Positions 8,558 to 17,245 of a stretch of 64,000 bases of DNA are shown piece after piece; position 1 is the stretch's first letter; the number at the start of each line of letters is the position of its first letter. The position numbers and the translations under genes were made by a program. The stretch comes from Pseudomonas sp. MYb327. GTDB lineage: Bacteria > Pseudomonadota > Gammaproteobacteria > Pseudomonadales > Pseudomonadaceae. The notes below the pieces were generated by a model. The model did not search any database. It saw only the letters and a list, made by a program, of their open reading frames with translations, and was not told the DNA's origin. The DNA lies in assembly GCF_040438925.1 (NCBI RefSeq), contig NZ_CP159258.1, forward strand, positions 3,052,001 to 3,116,000, read 5' to 3'.

Positions 8558-10107
8558 GGAAGATCCCTAGGCGCTGCTTCGTTGAGCAGCGCATCACGTT
8601 TTTGGTAGCCGGCGAAAGCGGCGGCAAGCAAGTCGTCCTGAGTCCAGCTATCGCGCTCGAAGGTGTCGATGAGACGACCCGCCGACAGCACGCCGATGCG
8701 GTCGCAGATCAGCATCAATTCGCGCAAGTCACTGGAGACCACCACCAGTGCCTTGCCCTGGCGGGTCAGCTCACCGAGCAGTGCATAGATGTCGAACTTG
8801 GCGCCGACGTCGATGCCACGGGTCGGCTCGTCGAACAGCAGCACCGAGCAATCACGCTCCAGCCAACGGCCTATCACGACTTTCTGCTGATTACCGCCGG
8901 ACAACTCGGAAACCAGTTGCGCCGGACCGGAACTGCGGATACGCATGGCATCGATCTGACGCTGAGCCAAAGAGGCCTCGTCGCCATTGTTGACGAAACC
9001 GCCGCTGGAAATGCCGGGCATGTTGCCCAACGCAATGTTGGCGCCGATCGATTCAGTCAGTAGCAGGCCTTCACCCTTGCGGTCTTCGGTGATCAGGGCG
9101 ATGCCGTGAGCGACCGCGTCCACCGGTGAGCGAATGCTGACCGTCCGCGCGGGCGAACCTAGCGCCACCGTGCCGCTGTCCGCAATGTCCGCCCCAAAGA
9201 TCAGGCGTAGCAACTCGGTGCGCCCTGCTCCGATCAAACCGGAAATCCCGAAGATCTCGCCAGCGCGCACCTCGAAGGAAACGTCGCGAACCTTGTCGGA
9301 TCGGGTCAAGCCTTTGACCGTCAAGGCCGGAGCGCCAATATTGCGCGGCCCCATATCGATGTGCTCGCCCAGTTCGCGACCGACCATCAGCGTGACCAGT
9401 TGCTCGCTGTTGTAATTGGCCATCGGCTCGACGCACACCAGATTGCCGTCGCGCAGCACGGCAATGCGCTGAGCCACCCGAGCCAACTCTTCGAGGCGAT
9501 GAGAGATATAGATGATCGATACGCCACGAGCCTGCAGGCGAGTGATTTGCTCGAACAACATTTCGACTTCACGGGCCGTGAGCATCGCAGTGGGTTCGTC
9601 GAGGATCAGCACATGGCAATCGCCGATCAGGTTGCGCGCGATCTCAACCATTTGCTGATGACCGATGCCCAGCTCGCCGACCAGGGTGTCAGGGTCGATG
9701 GCGTCGAGCCCGACCTGGGCCATCGCTTCGATTGCAGCCTTGCGCAGTTGCTTGCGGCTGATCCAGCCACCGTTGCTGGGCAAGTTGTCGAGAAACAGGT
9801 TTTCCGCCACCGAAAGTGTCGGCAACAGATTGAGCTCCTGCATGACCATGCGGATGCCCAGGTCTTCAGCCTGTGTTCGGCTGCCAGGGCGATAATCGCG
9901 CCCCTGAAATTGCATCTGGCCGGTGGTCGGCGTGACTAACCCGCCAATGATTTTCGACAACGTGCTTTTGCCTGCGCCGTTCTCGCCGGTCAACGCCAGC
10001 ACTTCACCGCGCATGAGCGTCAGGTCGATACCGGTCAGGACCGGTTGGGCGTAGGTCTTGCCGATACCACTGACCGAGAGGACCGCGTTCGGGGCAGAAA
10101 CTGACAT
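8554..10107 (-). CDS. rbsA: Ribose ABC transporter ATP-binding protein, two NBDs
   Basis: 517-residue tandem ATPase of the CUT2 sugar family. The first nucleotide-binding domain has Walker A GENGAGKST near residue 37 and LILDEPTA. The second has a degenerate Walker A (GLIGAGRTE) but keeps the signature SGGNQQK and LLFDEPTRGIDVG, as is normal for this family. It lies 55 bases after rbsB. Confidence 0.97.
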   Translation of the reverse strand: MSVSAPNAVLSVSGIGKTYAQPVLTGIDLTLMRGEVLALTGENGAGKSTLSKIIGGLVTPTTGQMQFQGRDYRPGSRTQAEDLGIRMVMQELNLLPTLSVAENLFLDNLPSNGGWISRKQLRKAAIEAMAQVGLDAIDPDTLVGELGIGHQQMVEIARNLIGDCHVLILDEPTAMLTAREVEMLFEQITRLQARGVSIIYISHRLEELARVAQRIAVLRDGNLVCVEPMANYNSEQLVTLMVGRELGEHIDMGPRNIGAPALTVKGLTRSDKVRDVSFEVRAGEIFGISGLIGAGRTELLRLIFGADIADSGTVALGSPARTVSIRSPVDAVAHGIALITEDRKGEGLLLTESIGANIALGNMPGISSGGFVNNGDEASLAQRQIDAMRIRSSGPAQLVSELSGGNQQKVVIGRWLERDCSVLLFDEPTRGIDVGAKFDIYALLGELTRQGKALVVVSSDLRELMLICDRIGVLSAGRLIDTFERDSWTQDDLLAAAFAGYQKRDALLNEAAPRDLP

Positions 10108-10162
10108 AAAAACTCTCCATGCGCTCGCCCGGTCGGGCGAGCGCCATTGTGTCGCCAGATGA

Positions 10163-11119
10163 TTACTTGGTAACCAGCTCTACCGGAGTTTCGATCACGC
10201 CGTTGGCGCTGCTGTCGACTTTCTCGCCCTTGATGATTTTCAGCGCAGTCTCTATGCCGAATACGGCTTGCCTGGCAGCAAACTGGTCCGCAGTGGCCAG
10301 CACGCGGCCGTCCTTGAGCATCGGCTTGATGGCGTTGATGTTGTCGTAACCGACCACCTGTACTTTGCCGGCCTTGCCCGCAGCACGCACGGCAGACACC
10401 ACACCGACCGCCATGCTGTCGTTACCGGCGAGCAATGCCTTGATTTGCGGGTATTCGCTCAACATGGCCGAGGCAACCTGGTTGCCCTTGTTGATCTCCC
10501 AATCGCCGGACTGAACGGACACCACCTTGATCTGCGCGGCTTCCATCGCATCTTTGAAACCTGCGGTTCGGGCCTGGGCATTGGTGGTGGTGGACACACC
10601 TTCGATGATCCCGACTTCGTCGCCGGCCTTCAGCTGCTTGGCGAGGTACTCACCCACCAAACGTGCACCCTTACGGTTATCCGGACCTACGAACGGGACA
10701 TTGATGTTTTTGCTTTTGACCACTGCCGGGTCCAGCTGGTTATCGATATTGATCACGGTGATCCCGGCATCGATTGCTTTCTTGATCACCGGCACCATGG
10801 CTTTGGAATCAGCTGGCGCGATGACCAATGCATCGACCTTGGAGACGATCATTTGCTCGACGATACGGATCTGGTTAGCAGTGTCCGTTTCGTCCTTGAT
10901 ACCGTTTGAGATCAGCTCGAATTCGCCGGAGTGTTCTTTCTGGTAGGCCTTGGCACCATCTTCCATGGTCAGGAAGAATTCATTGGCCAGAGATTTCATG
11001 ACCAATGCGACTTTAGGTTTTTCCGGACTCTCGGCAAAAGCCGAAGAAACAGGTAGCGCGGCGGCTGCGGCAGCCAACATAGCGACAGCGAGAAGACGTC
11101 CAGCGAATGGCAGCTTCAT
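10163..11119 (-). CDS. rbsB: Periplasmic ribose-binding protein
   Basis: 318 residues. A signal peptide (MKLPFAGRLLAVAML to SSAFA, then ESPEKPK) is followed by a type I sugar-binding fold with VALVMKSLANEFFLTMEDGA and the two-lobe pattern of the family. It is the first gene of the rbs operon, as expected for the most abundant component. The start is supported by CCGGAGTG about 8 bases upstream. Confidence 0.96.
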   Translation of the reverse strand: MKLPFAGRLLAVAMLAAAAAALPVSSAFAESPEKPKVALVMKSLANEFFLTMEDGAKAYQKEHSGEFELISNGIKDETDTANQIRIVEQMIVSKVDALVIAPADSKAMVPVIKKAIDAGITVINIDNQLDPAVVKSKNINVPFVGPDNRKGARLVGEYLAKQLKAGDEVGIIEGVSTTTNAQARTAGFKDAMEAAQIKVVSVQSGDWEINKGNQVASAMLSEYPQIKALLAGNDSMAVGVVSAVRAAGKAGKVQVVGYDNINAIKPMLKDGRVLATADQFAARQAVFGIETALKIIKGEKVDSSANGVIETPVELVTK

Positions 11120-11149
11120 GGGTTCACTCCGGTCTTATGATTATTGTGA

Positions 11150-11227
11150 GCAACGCTTGCGCTGGCGTATGGTCGCAAACTCCGGTGAGGAAATTAATCC
11201 GTCGAAGGAACTGCGCAAACGTTTGCG
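11150..11227 (-). promoter_or_regulatory. RbsR-type operator region before rbsB
   Basis: A perfect 14-bp palindrome, CGCAAACGTTTGCG, sits at 11214-11227, about 95 bases before the rbsB start. It has the central CG and the A/T-flanked arms of LacI-family operators. A second, imperfect copy (GCAACGCTTGC) lies at 11150-11160 and a half site (CGCAAAC) near 11174. Two spaced operators would allow looping. Binding by RbsR is inferred. Confidence 0.7.
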
Positions 11228-11308
11228 TAGACCGAACTATGAGAACCCTGCCGACATTTGTCAACGATCAGAACAGCCATGTTGAGGCCGGGTAAAAGCC
11301 TGTTTATT

Positions 11309-11761
11309 TCAAGCAGTCGTATTGACCATCGATCCGCTACCGGAGCCCTTAGCCATTTCCTTGAGCAGGCTGGCGGCGACTTCCATCAAGGCGCCATTGG
11401 TTTCGGCAATCTGCCCTTGAATCGCCATGACCGCTGTGGTCTTGGCTTCCGGTGTTGGATAGGACGCGGCCTGAGCTGCCGCCAGTTGTTGCTGTTGCTC
11501 GCGCAGTTGCTCTTGCAGTTCTTTCATTCGCTTAAGCAATACCTTCTGCGCAACGCTACCGGAATCGCTGACCTCGGTTTGCGCTTCAGAAGCTTTCCCC
11601 AAACCGACCGGCCCTGTCCTGACCTGTTTGGTATCGCTGCCCTGCGTACCCAGCGCTTGAGTCGCGGAATCTGTCGCCTCGCTCAATGCACGGATCGTAG
11701 TGGCTGTCTTGCCACCAATGGTGATGCCCGCGGCATTGGGGATACCGATCGTTAACGACAT
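11309..11761 (-). CDS. Hypothetical protein with glutamine-rich coiled coil
   Basis: 150 residues, no signal peptide. The N-terminal half is rich in Ser, Thr, Gly and Ala. The centre (KRMKELQEQLREQQQQLAAAQAA, about residues 78-100) is a strong coiled coil, followed by an amphipathic helix and a Gly/Ser tail. AGGAG stands 9 bases before the ATG. It resembles secreted or filament-associated proteins in style, but I do not recognise the family. It lies upstream of rbsB and is separately transcribed. Confidence 0.65.
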   Translation of the reverse strand: MSLTIGIPNAAGITIGGKTATTIRALSEATDSATQALGTQGSDTKQVRTGPVGLGKASEAQTEVSDSGSVAQKVLLKRMKELQEQLREQQQQLAAAQAASYPTPEAKTTAVMAIQGQIAETNGALMEVAASLLKEMAKGSGSGSMVNTTA

Positions 11762-11829
11762 GTGAACTCCTGAGATAAAGATCCTTTAACGGAGCATCGA
11801 CCTGCGTGCGAGTTTCTTTAACGCTGATT

Positions 11830-11843
11830 TTCGGCTCAGCGAA
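11830..11843 (+). promoter_or_regulatory. Possible AauR site, distal
   Basis: TTCGG, four bases, GCGAA: one mismatch from TTCGGNNNNCCGAA. It lies 43 bases before the perfect copy. Confidence 0.45.
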
Positions 11844-11872
11844 GGGAATGCCTAATAAAGCGCTGCTTCACT

Positions 11873-11886
11873 TTCGGGGAGCCGAA
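11873..11886 (+). promoter_or_regulatory. AauR-type binding site upstream of ansB
   Basis: An exact TTCGG-N4-CCGAA inverted repeat. From memory, this is the motif reported for AauR, the sigma-54 activator of acidic amino acid uptake and of ansB in Pseudomonas. It lies about 130 bases before the sigma-54-like promoter, a normal enhancer distance. Confidence 0.7.
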
Positions 11887-11903
11887 CACAAAGGCTGCAT
11901 TTA

Positions 11904-11917
11904 GTCGGAAACCCGGA
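11904..11917 (+). promoter_or_regulatory. Possible AauR site, proximal
   Basis: GTCGG, four bases, CCGGA: two mismatches from the motif. It falls 31 bases after the perfect site, giving three sites in about 90 bases. Confidence 0.35.
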
Positions 11918-11947
11918 CGGTCCACATCGCGGCAACCTACACGCGAA

Positions 11948-11963
11948 GTTTAAAAATTTAAAC
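11948..11963. repeat. AT-rich 16-bp palindrome
   Basis: GTTTAAA, AA, TTTAAAC between the AauR-type sites and the ansB promoter. It may act as a bend or IHF-like element, which sigma-54 promoters often need; I cannot tell which. Confidence 0.4.
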
Positions 11964-12003
11964 AATTCATAAAGTTAAACGCTTTTCTCCACGCAGTGTG
12001 TGG

Positions 12004-12020
12004 CTGGTACAGATCCTGCT
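12004..12020 (+). promoter_or_regulatory. Sigma-54 promoter of ansB
   Basis: CTGGTACAGATCCTGCT carries GG and GC exactly 10 bases apart and matches the -24/-12 consensus at most other positions. The start of transcription would be near 12031, about 80 bases before the ATG. Confidence 0.6.
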
Positions 12021-12028
12021 CTTCTCCT

Positions 12029-12060
12029 GCACCCCAAGCGTTCAGATCCGTTTGGGTGCA
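12029..12060 (+). other. Hairpin in the ansB leader
   Basis: TGCACCCC-AAGCG can pair with CGTTTGGGTGCA with one bulge and one G-T pair. It starts about where transcription from the sigma-54 promoter would begin, so it may be a 5'-end stabilising stem. Confidence 0.4.
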
Positions 12061-12097
12061 TCTAGATGAACCTGCATCAGCACCGTCTCACTACTAG

Positions 12098-13198
<1,101 letters not shown>

Positions 13199-13212
13199 TT
13201 CGCCCTCCCCTC

Positions 13213-13234
13213 GCCCGACCGATTCCGGTCGGGC
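13213..13234 (+). terminator. Hairpin after ansB
   Basis: GCCCGACCG, ATTC, CGGTCGGGC: a perfect 9-bp stem 15 bases after the stop. There is no T run, so termination may be weak or the stem may only protect the 3' end. Confidence 0.55.
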
Positions 13235-13347
13235 ATCGCACATGTCGATTTACCTCGTTGGCAACACACATCCGACAAAAAAATCGACATAGTCCTACAC
13301 CAAACTGATAAAGGTGGTGTCAGAGGATTTTCTTGAATTTTAAGCAG

Positions 13348-13388
13348 TTGCGAAAATGCCTACACTTAAATACTGTATGCACGTACAG
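13348..13388 (+). promoter_or_regulatory. LexA-controlled promoter (SOS box 13373-13388)
   Basis: CTGTATGCACGTACAG is a CTGT-N8-ACAG LexA box with the usual extended form. It overlaps a -10-like TACTGT (13371-13376), and TTGCGA lies 17 bases earlier. Repressor binding would block the polymerase. The box is 18 bases before the GTG start of the DUF1654 gene. Confidence 0.8.
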
Positions 13389-13406
13389 CTTAATAAGGAT
13401 AATTTC

Positions 13407-13646
13407 GTGGATACCACCTCTGTCTCTCCTGACACCTATGTACGCATGGGCCTGCGCGTTCAGAAAATCATCAACTCCCCCACGGCTCAGAAAGCCAAAG
13501 CTGCCCTGATTTTCCGTCTTCCGGACGAACCAGTGGATGAGTGGGAACGTTTGCTCGAAGAAATCGATGAGAACGACAACGTCACCCTGGCCTATCGAGA
13601 CGACGGTGGCGTGCAGATTTTCTGGGTTGTGCCGAAGGAAGACTGA
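13407..13646 (+). CDS. DUF1654 family protein, SOS-controlled
   Basis: A 79-residue Pseudomonas protein that I recognise as DUF1654 (YVRMGLRVQKIINSPTAQKAKAALIFRLPDEP, then an acidic patch and a VQIFWVVPKED end). The function is unknown. I chose the GTG at 13407 because AAGGA lies 7 bases before it and because the ATGs at 13356 and 13377 fall inside the promoter and LexA box. The gene sits 4 bases before endA, so both are probably transcribed from the LexA promoter. Confidence 0.8.
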   Translation: MDTTSVSPDTYVRMGLRVQKIINSPTAQKAKAALIFRLPDEPVDEWERLLEEIDENDNVTLAYRDDGGVQIFWVVPKED

Positions 13647-13650
13647 GTCG

Positions 13651-14340
13651 ATGAGTTCCCGTTGTTTTTGTTTGCTGTTACTGCTGTTCGCAATGGGCGC
13701 CCAGGCTGACGCGCCACGCACCTTTACCGAAGCCAAGAAAGTCGCCTGGAAGCTGTATGCACCACAATCCACTGAGTTCTACTGCGGATGTAAATACACC
13801 GGCAATAAGGTAAATCTCGCGGCATGCGGCTATGTCCCGCGCAAAAATGCCAAGCGCGCCTCTCGTATTGAATGGGAGCACATTGTTCCAGCCTGGCAGA
13901 TCGGCCATCAGCGCGAATGCTGGCAGAAAGGTGGACGCAAGAATTGCACCCGGTACGATCCGACTTATCAAAAAGCCGAGGCTGACCTACATAACCTGGT
14001 ACCCAGCATCGGCGAGGTAAATGGGGATCGCAGTAACTTCAGTTTCGGCTGGTTACCGGAACAAGCGGGTCAATATGGGTCATGCCTGACTCAGGTCGAC
14101 TTCAAGGCGAAGAAGGTAATGCCACGCCCCTCCATTCGCGGCATGATCGCTCGCACTTACTTCTACATGAGCAAACAATATGGATTGCGCCTGTCGAAAC
14201 AGGATCGGCAACTGTACGAAGCCTGGGACAAGACCTATCCGGTTCAGGCATGGGAACGTCAGCGAAACCAGAGCGTGGCGTGCGTGATGGGACGCAGCAA
14301 CGAGTTTGTCGGCCCGGTGGACATGAAAACCTGCGGCTGA
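13651..14340 (+). CDS. endA: Endonuclease I, secreted
   Basis: Periplasmic or extracellular non-specific DNA endonuclease, 229 residues. A signal peptide (MSSRCFCLLLLLFAMGAQA) precedes the mature chain. Family motifs include YCGCKY, IEWEHIVPAWQ (the catalytic His-metal region) and ADLHNLVPSIGEVNGDRSN. The ATG at 13651, four bases after the DUF1654 stop, starts right at the signal peptide. A longer frame from 13537 only adds out-of-frame DUF1654 sequence. LexA control through the shared promoter is inferred from position. Confidence 0.93.
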   Translation: MSSRCFCLLLLLFAMGAQADAPRTFTEAKKVAWKLYAPQSTEFYCGCKYTGNKVNLAACGYVPRKNAKRASRIEWEHIVPAWQIGHQRECWQKGGRKNCTRYDPTYQKAEADLHNLVPSIGEVNGDRSNFSFGWLPEQAGQYGSCLTQVDFKAKKVMPRPSIRGMIARTYFYMSKQYGLRLSKQDRQLYEAWDKTYPVQAWERQRNQSVACVMGRSNEFVGPVDMKTCG

Positions 14341-14358
14341 GCGACCACTGGAAACAAT

Positions 14359-14390
14359 AAGGCCCCAGGTTCAACGCCCAGGGCCTTGTT
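14359..14390 (+). terminator. Terminator after endA
   Basis: AAGGCCC pairs with GGGCCTT across a 15-base loop with inner pairing, then GTTCGTTT. It separates endA from the convergent lipoprotein gene. Confidence 0.65.
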
Positions 14391-14486
14391 CGTTTACGAG
14401 CGCCTACCTATATGAAGTCAGGTGCAACTACCCGTTGGCGGTGCCGCTTCTTGTTCCAATGTTTTTGCATGATCGGTAATGGATTG

Positions 14487-14852
14487 CTACTGAGCTGCCG
14501 AGCGCTCAAGAACTAGCAACTCGATATTCTGTTTTTTCGCGCGAGTAACGGCTGCAGCCACCTCTGCCTGCTTGGCTTCAGCTTCGACCTTCGAATTGAA
14601 AGGCCCCATCAGAATCCGCACCTCGCCGTTTTCCTTGACGACACTGGACATGAAATTGTGTTCGATCAGCCAGCCGCTGAGGTCGCTGACTGCCTGAGGG
14701 GTTGCGCCTCGCACTTCGAGATCCCATTGAGGCCCAGTCGCCTGCGCAGGTGCCGCGATCGGTGCAACCTGCGGCTTTGGCGCATCTACACTCTTACCTT
14801 CACCGCAACCCGCTAACGCCAGTACCGCCATTATCAAGACAAAATTGCGCAC
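14487..14852 (-). CDS. Lipoprotein with SPOR-like C-terminal half
   Basis: 121 residues. The lipobox LAGC makes Cys16 the lipidated residue. After a Pro/Ala-rich linker, the C-terminal 70 residues (WDLEVRGATPQAVSDLSGWL, then VRILMGPFNSKVEAEAKQAEVAAA) have the repeat-turn pattern and GPF motif of SPOR domains, which bind denuded peptidoglycan at division sites. The match is by eye and partial, so the role is an inference. Confidence 0.7.
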   Translation of the reverse strand: MRNFVLIMAVLALAGCGEGKSVDAPKPQVAPIAAPAQATGPQWDLEVRGATPQAVSDLSGWLIEHNFMSSVVKENGEVRILMGPFNSKVEAEAKQAEVAAAVTRAKKQNIELLVLERSAAQ

Positions 14853-15102
14853 AGCGTTTCCCTCTGAATGCTTAAAGCGGGGATTTTATCATTCATGAAT
14901 ACTTCCCGAGTGCCGCAAAATCGGCTCAAAACAACGAGAATGATGGTTGCGGCCTCTGTATAGTTACACCTTGGGAATTAATGTCGCATCTGCGCGTCAG
15001 AAAGAGGCACCCAAACCGTGAGACTTCGCACTAATCTATACATACCACCGACCTCTGCACTGTCCGAATCAGGTGCCCCACAAAGCAATCAAGGAGAAGA
15101 CC

Positions 15103-15297
15103 ATGCTGATACTCACCCGCAAAGTCGGTGAAAGCATAAATATTGGTGATGACATTACGATCACCATCCTGGGCGTAAGCGGCCAGCAAGTCAGAATTGG
15201 CATCAACGCACCTAAAGACGTTGCGGTGCATCGCGAAGAAATCTATCAGCGCATTCAGGCTGGCTTGACCGCCCCGGACAAACCGCAAACTCCTTGA
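15103..15297 (+). CDS. rsmE: CsrA-family translational regulator RsmE
   Basis: A 64-residue dimeric RNA-binding protein that represses mRNAs carrying GGA in their ribosome site; it is titrated by the Gac-controlled RsmX/Y/Z RNAs. The sequence [20 protein letters not shown], then the [22 protein letters not shown] core and a short DKPQTP tail, matches RsmE rather than the ~62-residue RsmA. Its own ribosome site AAGGAGA contains the GGA target, so autorepression is plausible. It is monocistronic. Confidence 0.93.
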   Translation: MLILTRKVGESINIGDDITITILGVSGQQVRIGINAPKDVAVHREEIYQRIQAGLTAPDKPQTP

Positions 15298-15313
15298 ATC
15301 CTGCTGCAGTCAG

Positions 15314-15349
15314 TAGCCAGCCCGTTCGCCCCGGAACGACGGCTGGCTA
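15314..15349 (+). terminator. Hairpin after rsmE
   Basis: TAGCCAGCC and GGCTGGCTA flank an inner CGTTC/GAACG stem with a two-base bulge. The T run is missing (AAAGATTC follows), so it is only a probable terminator. Confidence 0.5.
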
Positions 15350-15509
15350 AAGATTCAATCGTCACCAAGCTTCGATTGCTCGCTCAACCAATGTCGTGGA
15401 GCCATGACTTCACGCTGCTACACAGGCCAACCAATACTAACGGCAAGCCGCAACTTGTGACTGTCAGACATTTCCCTGCAACCCCGAGGAAGTGCCTGAT
15501 CCCATATGT

Positions 15510-15965
15510 TTAAGCAAACGTCACCCCCCGCGCCATACCCGTAGCTGCCACAACCATCAGCAACACCAGAAGCGCTTCAATATGACTGATGCGCGCAAAC
15601 AGCTTTGCTCGTCTGGAATCGATAGCCGTGCCCCGCGCCAGCGCAATCCGCCATTTGATCAACGTCACCATCGGTGCGACTTCAAGTAGCAGAATAAGGA
15701 CGAACAACGTCATCTTGAGATGGAACAACGGTTGATGCAGGTAATAATCGGTGCCTTTTTCGTAACCGCCAAAGGCGCGCATACCACCGGTTACAAGCAG
15801 GACAATCGCAGAGATCCCCCACAGATTATCCGCGACCAACACACTGCGAGCCTCTCCCACTCCGCCAGTCAATCGCCTAAAAGCCGTGCCACGGGCCAGC
15901 GCCGCCCAGAACGCCAACGCATAAGCCAAAAGATGAACTGCCGCAAGGAACCAATGAATCAGCAT
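15510..15965 (-). CDS. DUF2214 family inner-membrane protein
   Basis: 151 residues with four hydrophobic helices (LIHWFLAAVHLLAYALAFWAAL; LWGISAIVLLVTGGM; LFHLKMTLFVLILLLEV; IEALLVLLMVVAATGMARG). The His in the first helix and the FHLK in the third are conserved in this family. The function is unknown. I start it at the ATG at 15965, where the family begins and where CAGGAG lies 12 bases upstream. The in-frame extension to 16064 is polar and lacks support. Confidence 0.8.
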   Translation of the reverse strand: MLIHWFLAAVHLLAYALAFWAALARGTAFRRLTGGVGEARSVLVADNLWGISAIVLLVTGGMRAFGGYEKGTDYYLHQPLFHLKMTLFVLILLLEVAPMVTLIKWRIALARGTAIDSRRAKLFARISHIEALLVLLMVVAATGMARGVTFA

Positions 15966-16088
15966 CAAGATGCTCCTGCCAGGATGAGGTTGAATCAGCC
16001 AGTCAGTAGTAGCCCATGAATTGGCGCTTTGCACCGTTAGTCTCTTTGTTTTCTCCTGACTCAAATTCGAAAATGCCTAGATACGAAA

Positions 16089-16110
16089 AGCCCAGCGCGA
16101 TGGCTGGGCT
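16089..16110 (-). terminator. Terminator of the small-protein gene
   Basis: On the minus strand AGCCCAGC, six bases, GCTGGGCT, then TTTCG. It starts 4 bases after the stop of the 64-residue gene. Confidence 0.75.
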
Positions 16111-16114
16111 CTGG

Positions 16115-16309
16115 TTATTTTCGGTTTTCCATCATCTTGTCGGCGAGCGCCTTGGCTCTCTCGATCAATAGGTTCTGCCGGTCTTCGTGAGTGGCCCCGC
16201 CTACGACAGGCGCCGTCAGGTTGCTTTCGGCAATCAACGCGGCACAGAAATATTGATCCCACACTGCCTTGGTATCGTTTGTCTGTTGGTTCACTTGGTC
16301 AGAGATCAT
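16115..16309 (-). CDS. Small soluble hypothetical protein, 64 residues
   Basis: MISDQVNQQTNDTKAVWDQY, then a central AALIAESNLTAP and a charged helical end (LLIERAKALADKMMENRK). AGGAG lies 7 bases before the ATG and a terminator follows, so it is a proper gene. It lies 41 bases after the 36-residue gene and may be cotranscribed with it. The family is unknown. Confidence 0.7.
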   Translation of the reverse strand: MISDQVNQQTNDTKAVWDQYFCAALIAESNLTAPVVGGATHEDRQNLLIERAKALADKMMENRK

Positions 16310-16350
16310 ATGCGACTCCTATCTATGAAGTAGCACGCTTAACGACGGCG

Positions 16351-16461
16351 TTACAGGATCCACCTCAAAAGGACATGCGAGGCGATCCAGGGAGACGCCT
16401 CGACCACAGTCCACTGCAGCAGCAGGCAGGCGGACAGGTAAACCGCAAAGAATTTGATCAT
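16351..16461 (-). CDS. Micro-protein, 36 residues, membrane-like
   Basis: It starts MIKFFAVYLSACLLLQWTVV and goes on EASPWIASHVLLRWIL. The ATG at 16461 follows GGGAGGCGAGCG, one of the best ribosome sites in this region. The first 20 residues form one hydrophobic helix, so it is either a single-span membrane peptide or a short exported peptide. It would be the first gene of a two-gene unit with the 64-residue protein. Confidence 0.55.
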   Translation of the reverse strand: MIKFFAVYLSACLLLQWTVVEASPWIASHVLLRWIL

Positions 16462-16705
16462 CGCTCGCCTCCCCATCTATTTGTCTCCCGCCAGAGTATG
16501 TGACCGAACGCCTGGTCATCCGTTCTGGTTGGATGCGATTCAATGCCTACAGTTCAATGCGAGTGGATTCATCTCAGCGCCAGAGTGATTCCGCACCGGA
16601 GAGCTTGGTTGTCATAATTTGTCTCAGTTCAACCCGGCGTAGAGATTGAAATAGTGACGACCTGGCGGTATTGGTAACTTCTCAACCGAACACAAGGAAG
16701 TCAGC
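16462..16705. other. Intergenic gap before the 66-residue gene
   Basis: It lies between two divergent small genes. It contains no hairpin or promoter I can defend. Confidence 0.4.
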
Positions 16706-16906
16706 ATGTCAGGCGCAAAACAAAATGCCCTATCCTCGTCTGCCCAAAATCTCGACTTCAGGGACGGTAAACGCCTTGTAGCTGTATCCAGGGAGCTCAA
16801 ACTGATCGGAGCCGGAGCTCCAAGCCCGTCAGCTATGTATCTGGAAGAAGAACTGAATAATCTTTCGAAGGGTGTCAATCGGGGCCGGGCAGTTGAGCCG
16901 AAGTGA
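16706..16906 (+). CDS. Small hypothetical protein, 66 residues
   Basis: MSGAKQNALSSSAQNLDFRDGKRLVAV and onward; soluble, no known motif. AAGGAAG lies 7 bases before the ATG. It stands alone on the plus strand among minus-strand small genes. Confidence 0.5.
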   Translation: MSGAKQNALSSSAQNLDFRDGKRLVAVSRELKLIGAGAPSPSAMYLEEELNNLSKGVNRGRAVEPK

Positions 16907-16984
16907 GCGATCCGAGCTGGGTGGCTTTGCTCATCCCTGTCCTGCTCCACCGGCATGGTCTGACTAATCTATACCGGCTATAGA

Positions 16985-17203
16985 TCAGGCGACCCTCAGT
17001 GCCTCGACACGTACCCGCCCATCAGCCATGAGCTGAAGATACTCTCGCCATTCTTGGAAAGCCTGCTGCTGCTTATATGAAGCAGTCCGCCACTGGGCGC
17101 TACCGATTAGATCGACCGGGATAGACATCATCTGCTCGGTAGCGAGATCAAGCTCATTCGCAAGCTCCCGCCCATTCGGCAAATCGAGTATTAGTGATCG
17201 CAT
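16985..17203 (-). CDS. Small hypothetical protein, 72 residues, phage-tail-chaperone flavour
   Basis: MRSLILDLPNGRELANELDL and onward. The C-terminal part (QWRTASYKQQQAFQEWREYLQLM) has the WR...YLQ pattern of short tail-fibre assembly proteins, but the match is weak. The start at 17203 is a choice: the ribosome site is poor (CAGG) and an ATG at 17245 is also possible. It is near tRNA-Val and may be a remnant of an integrated element. Confidence 0.4.
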   Translation of the reverse strand: MRSLILDLPNGRELANELDLATEQMMSIPVDLIGSAQWRTASYKQQQAFQEWREYLQLMADGRVRVEALRVA

Positions 17204-17245
17204 AGGAACCTGTCTTTTTCTTGGGCTACTACATCGACTTGCCAA

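Noticed and set aside
15350..15509. 16- and 17-codon minus-strand frames after the DUF2214 gene
   Set aside because: They are too short and their ribosome sites are poor, so I could not support them.
16319..16543. 74-residue minus-strand frame in the small-gene cluster
   Set aside because: It overlaps the 36-residue gene in another frame and has no ribosome site; the 36-residue frame has a strong one.
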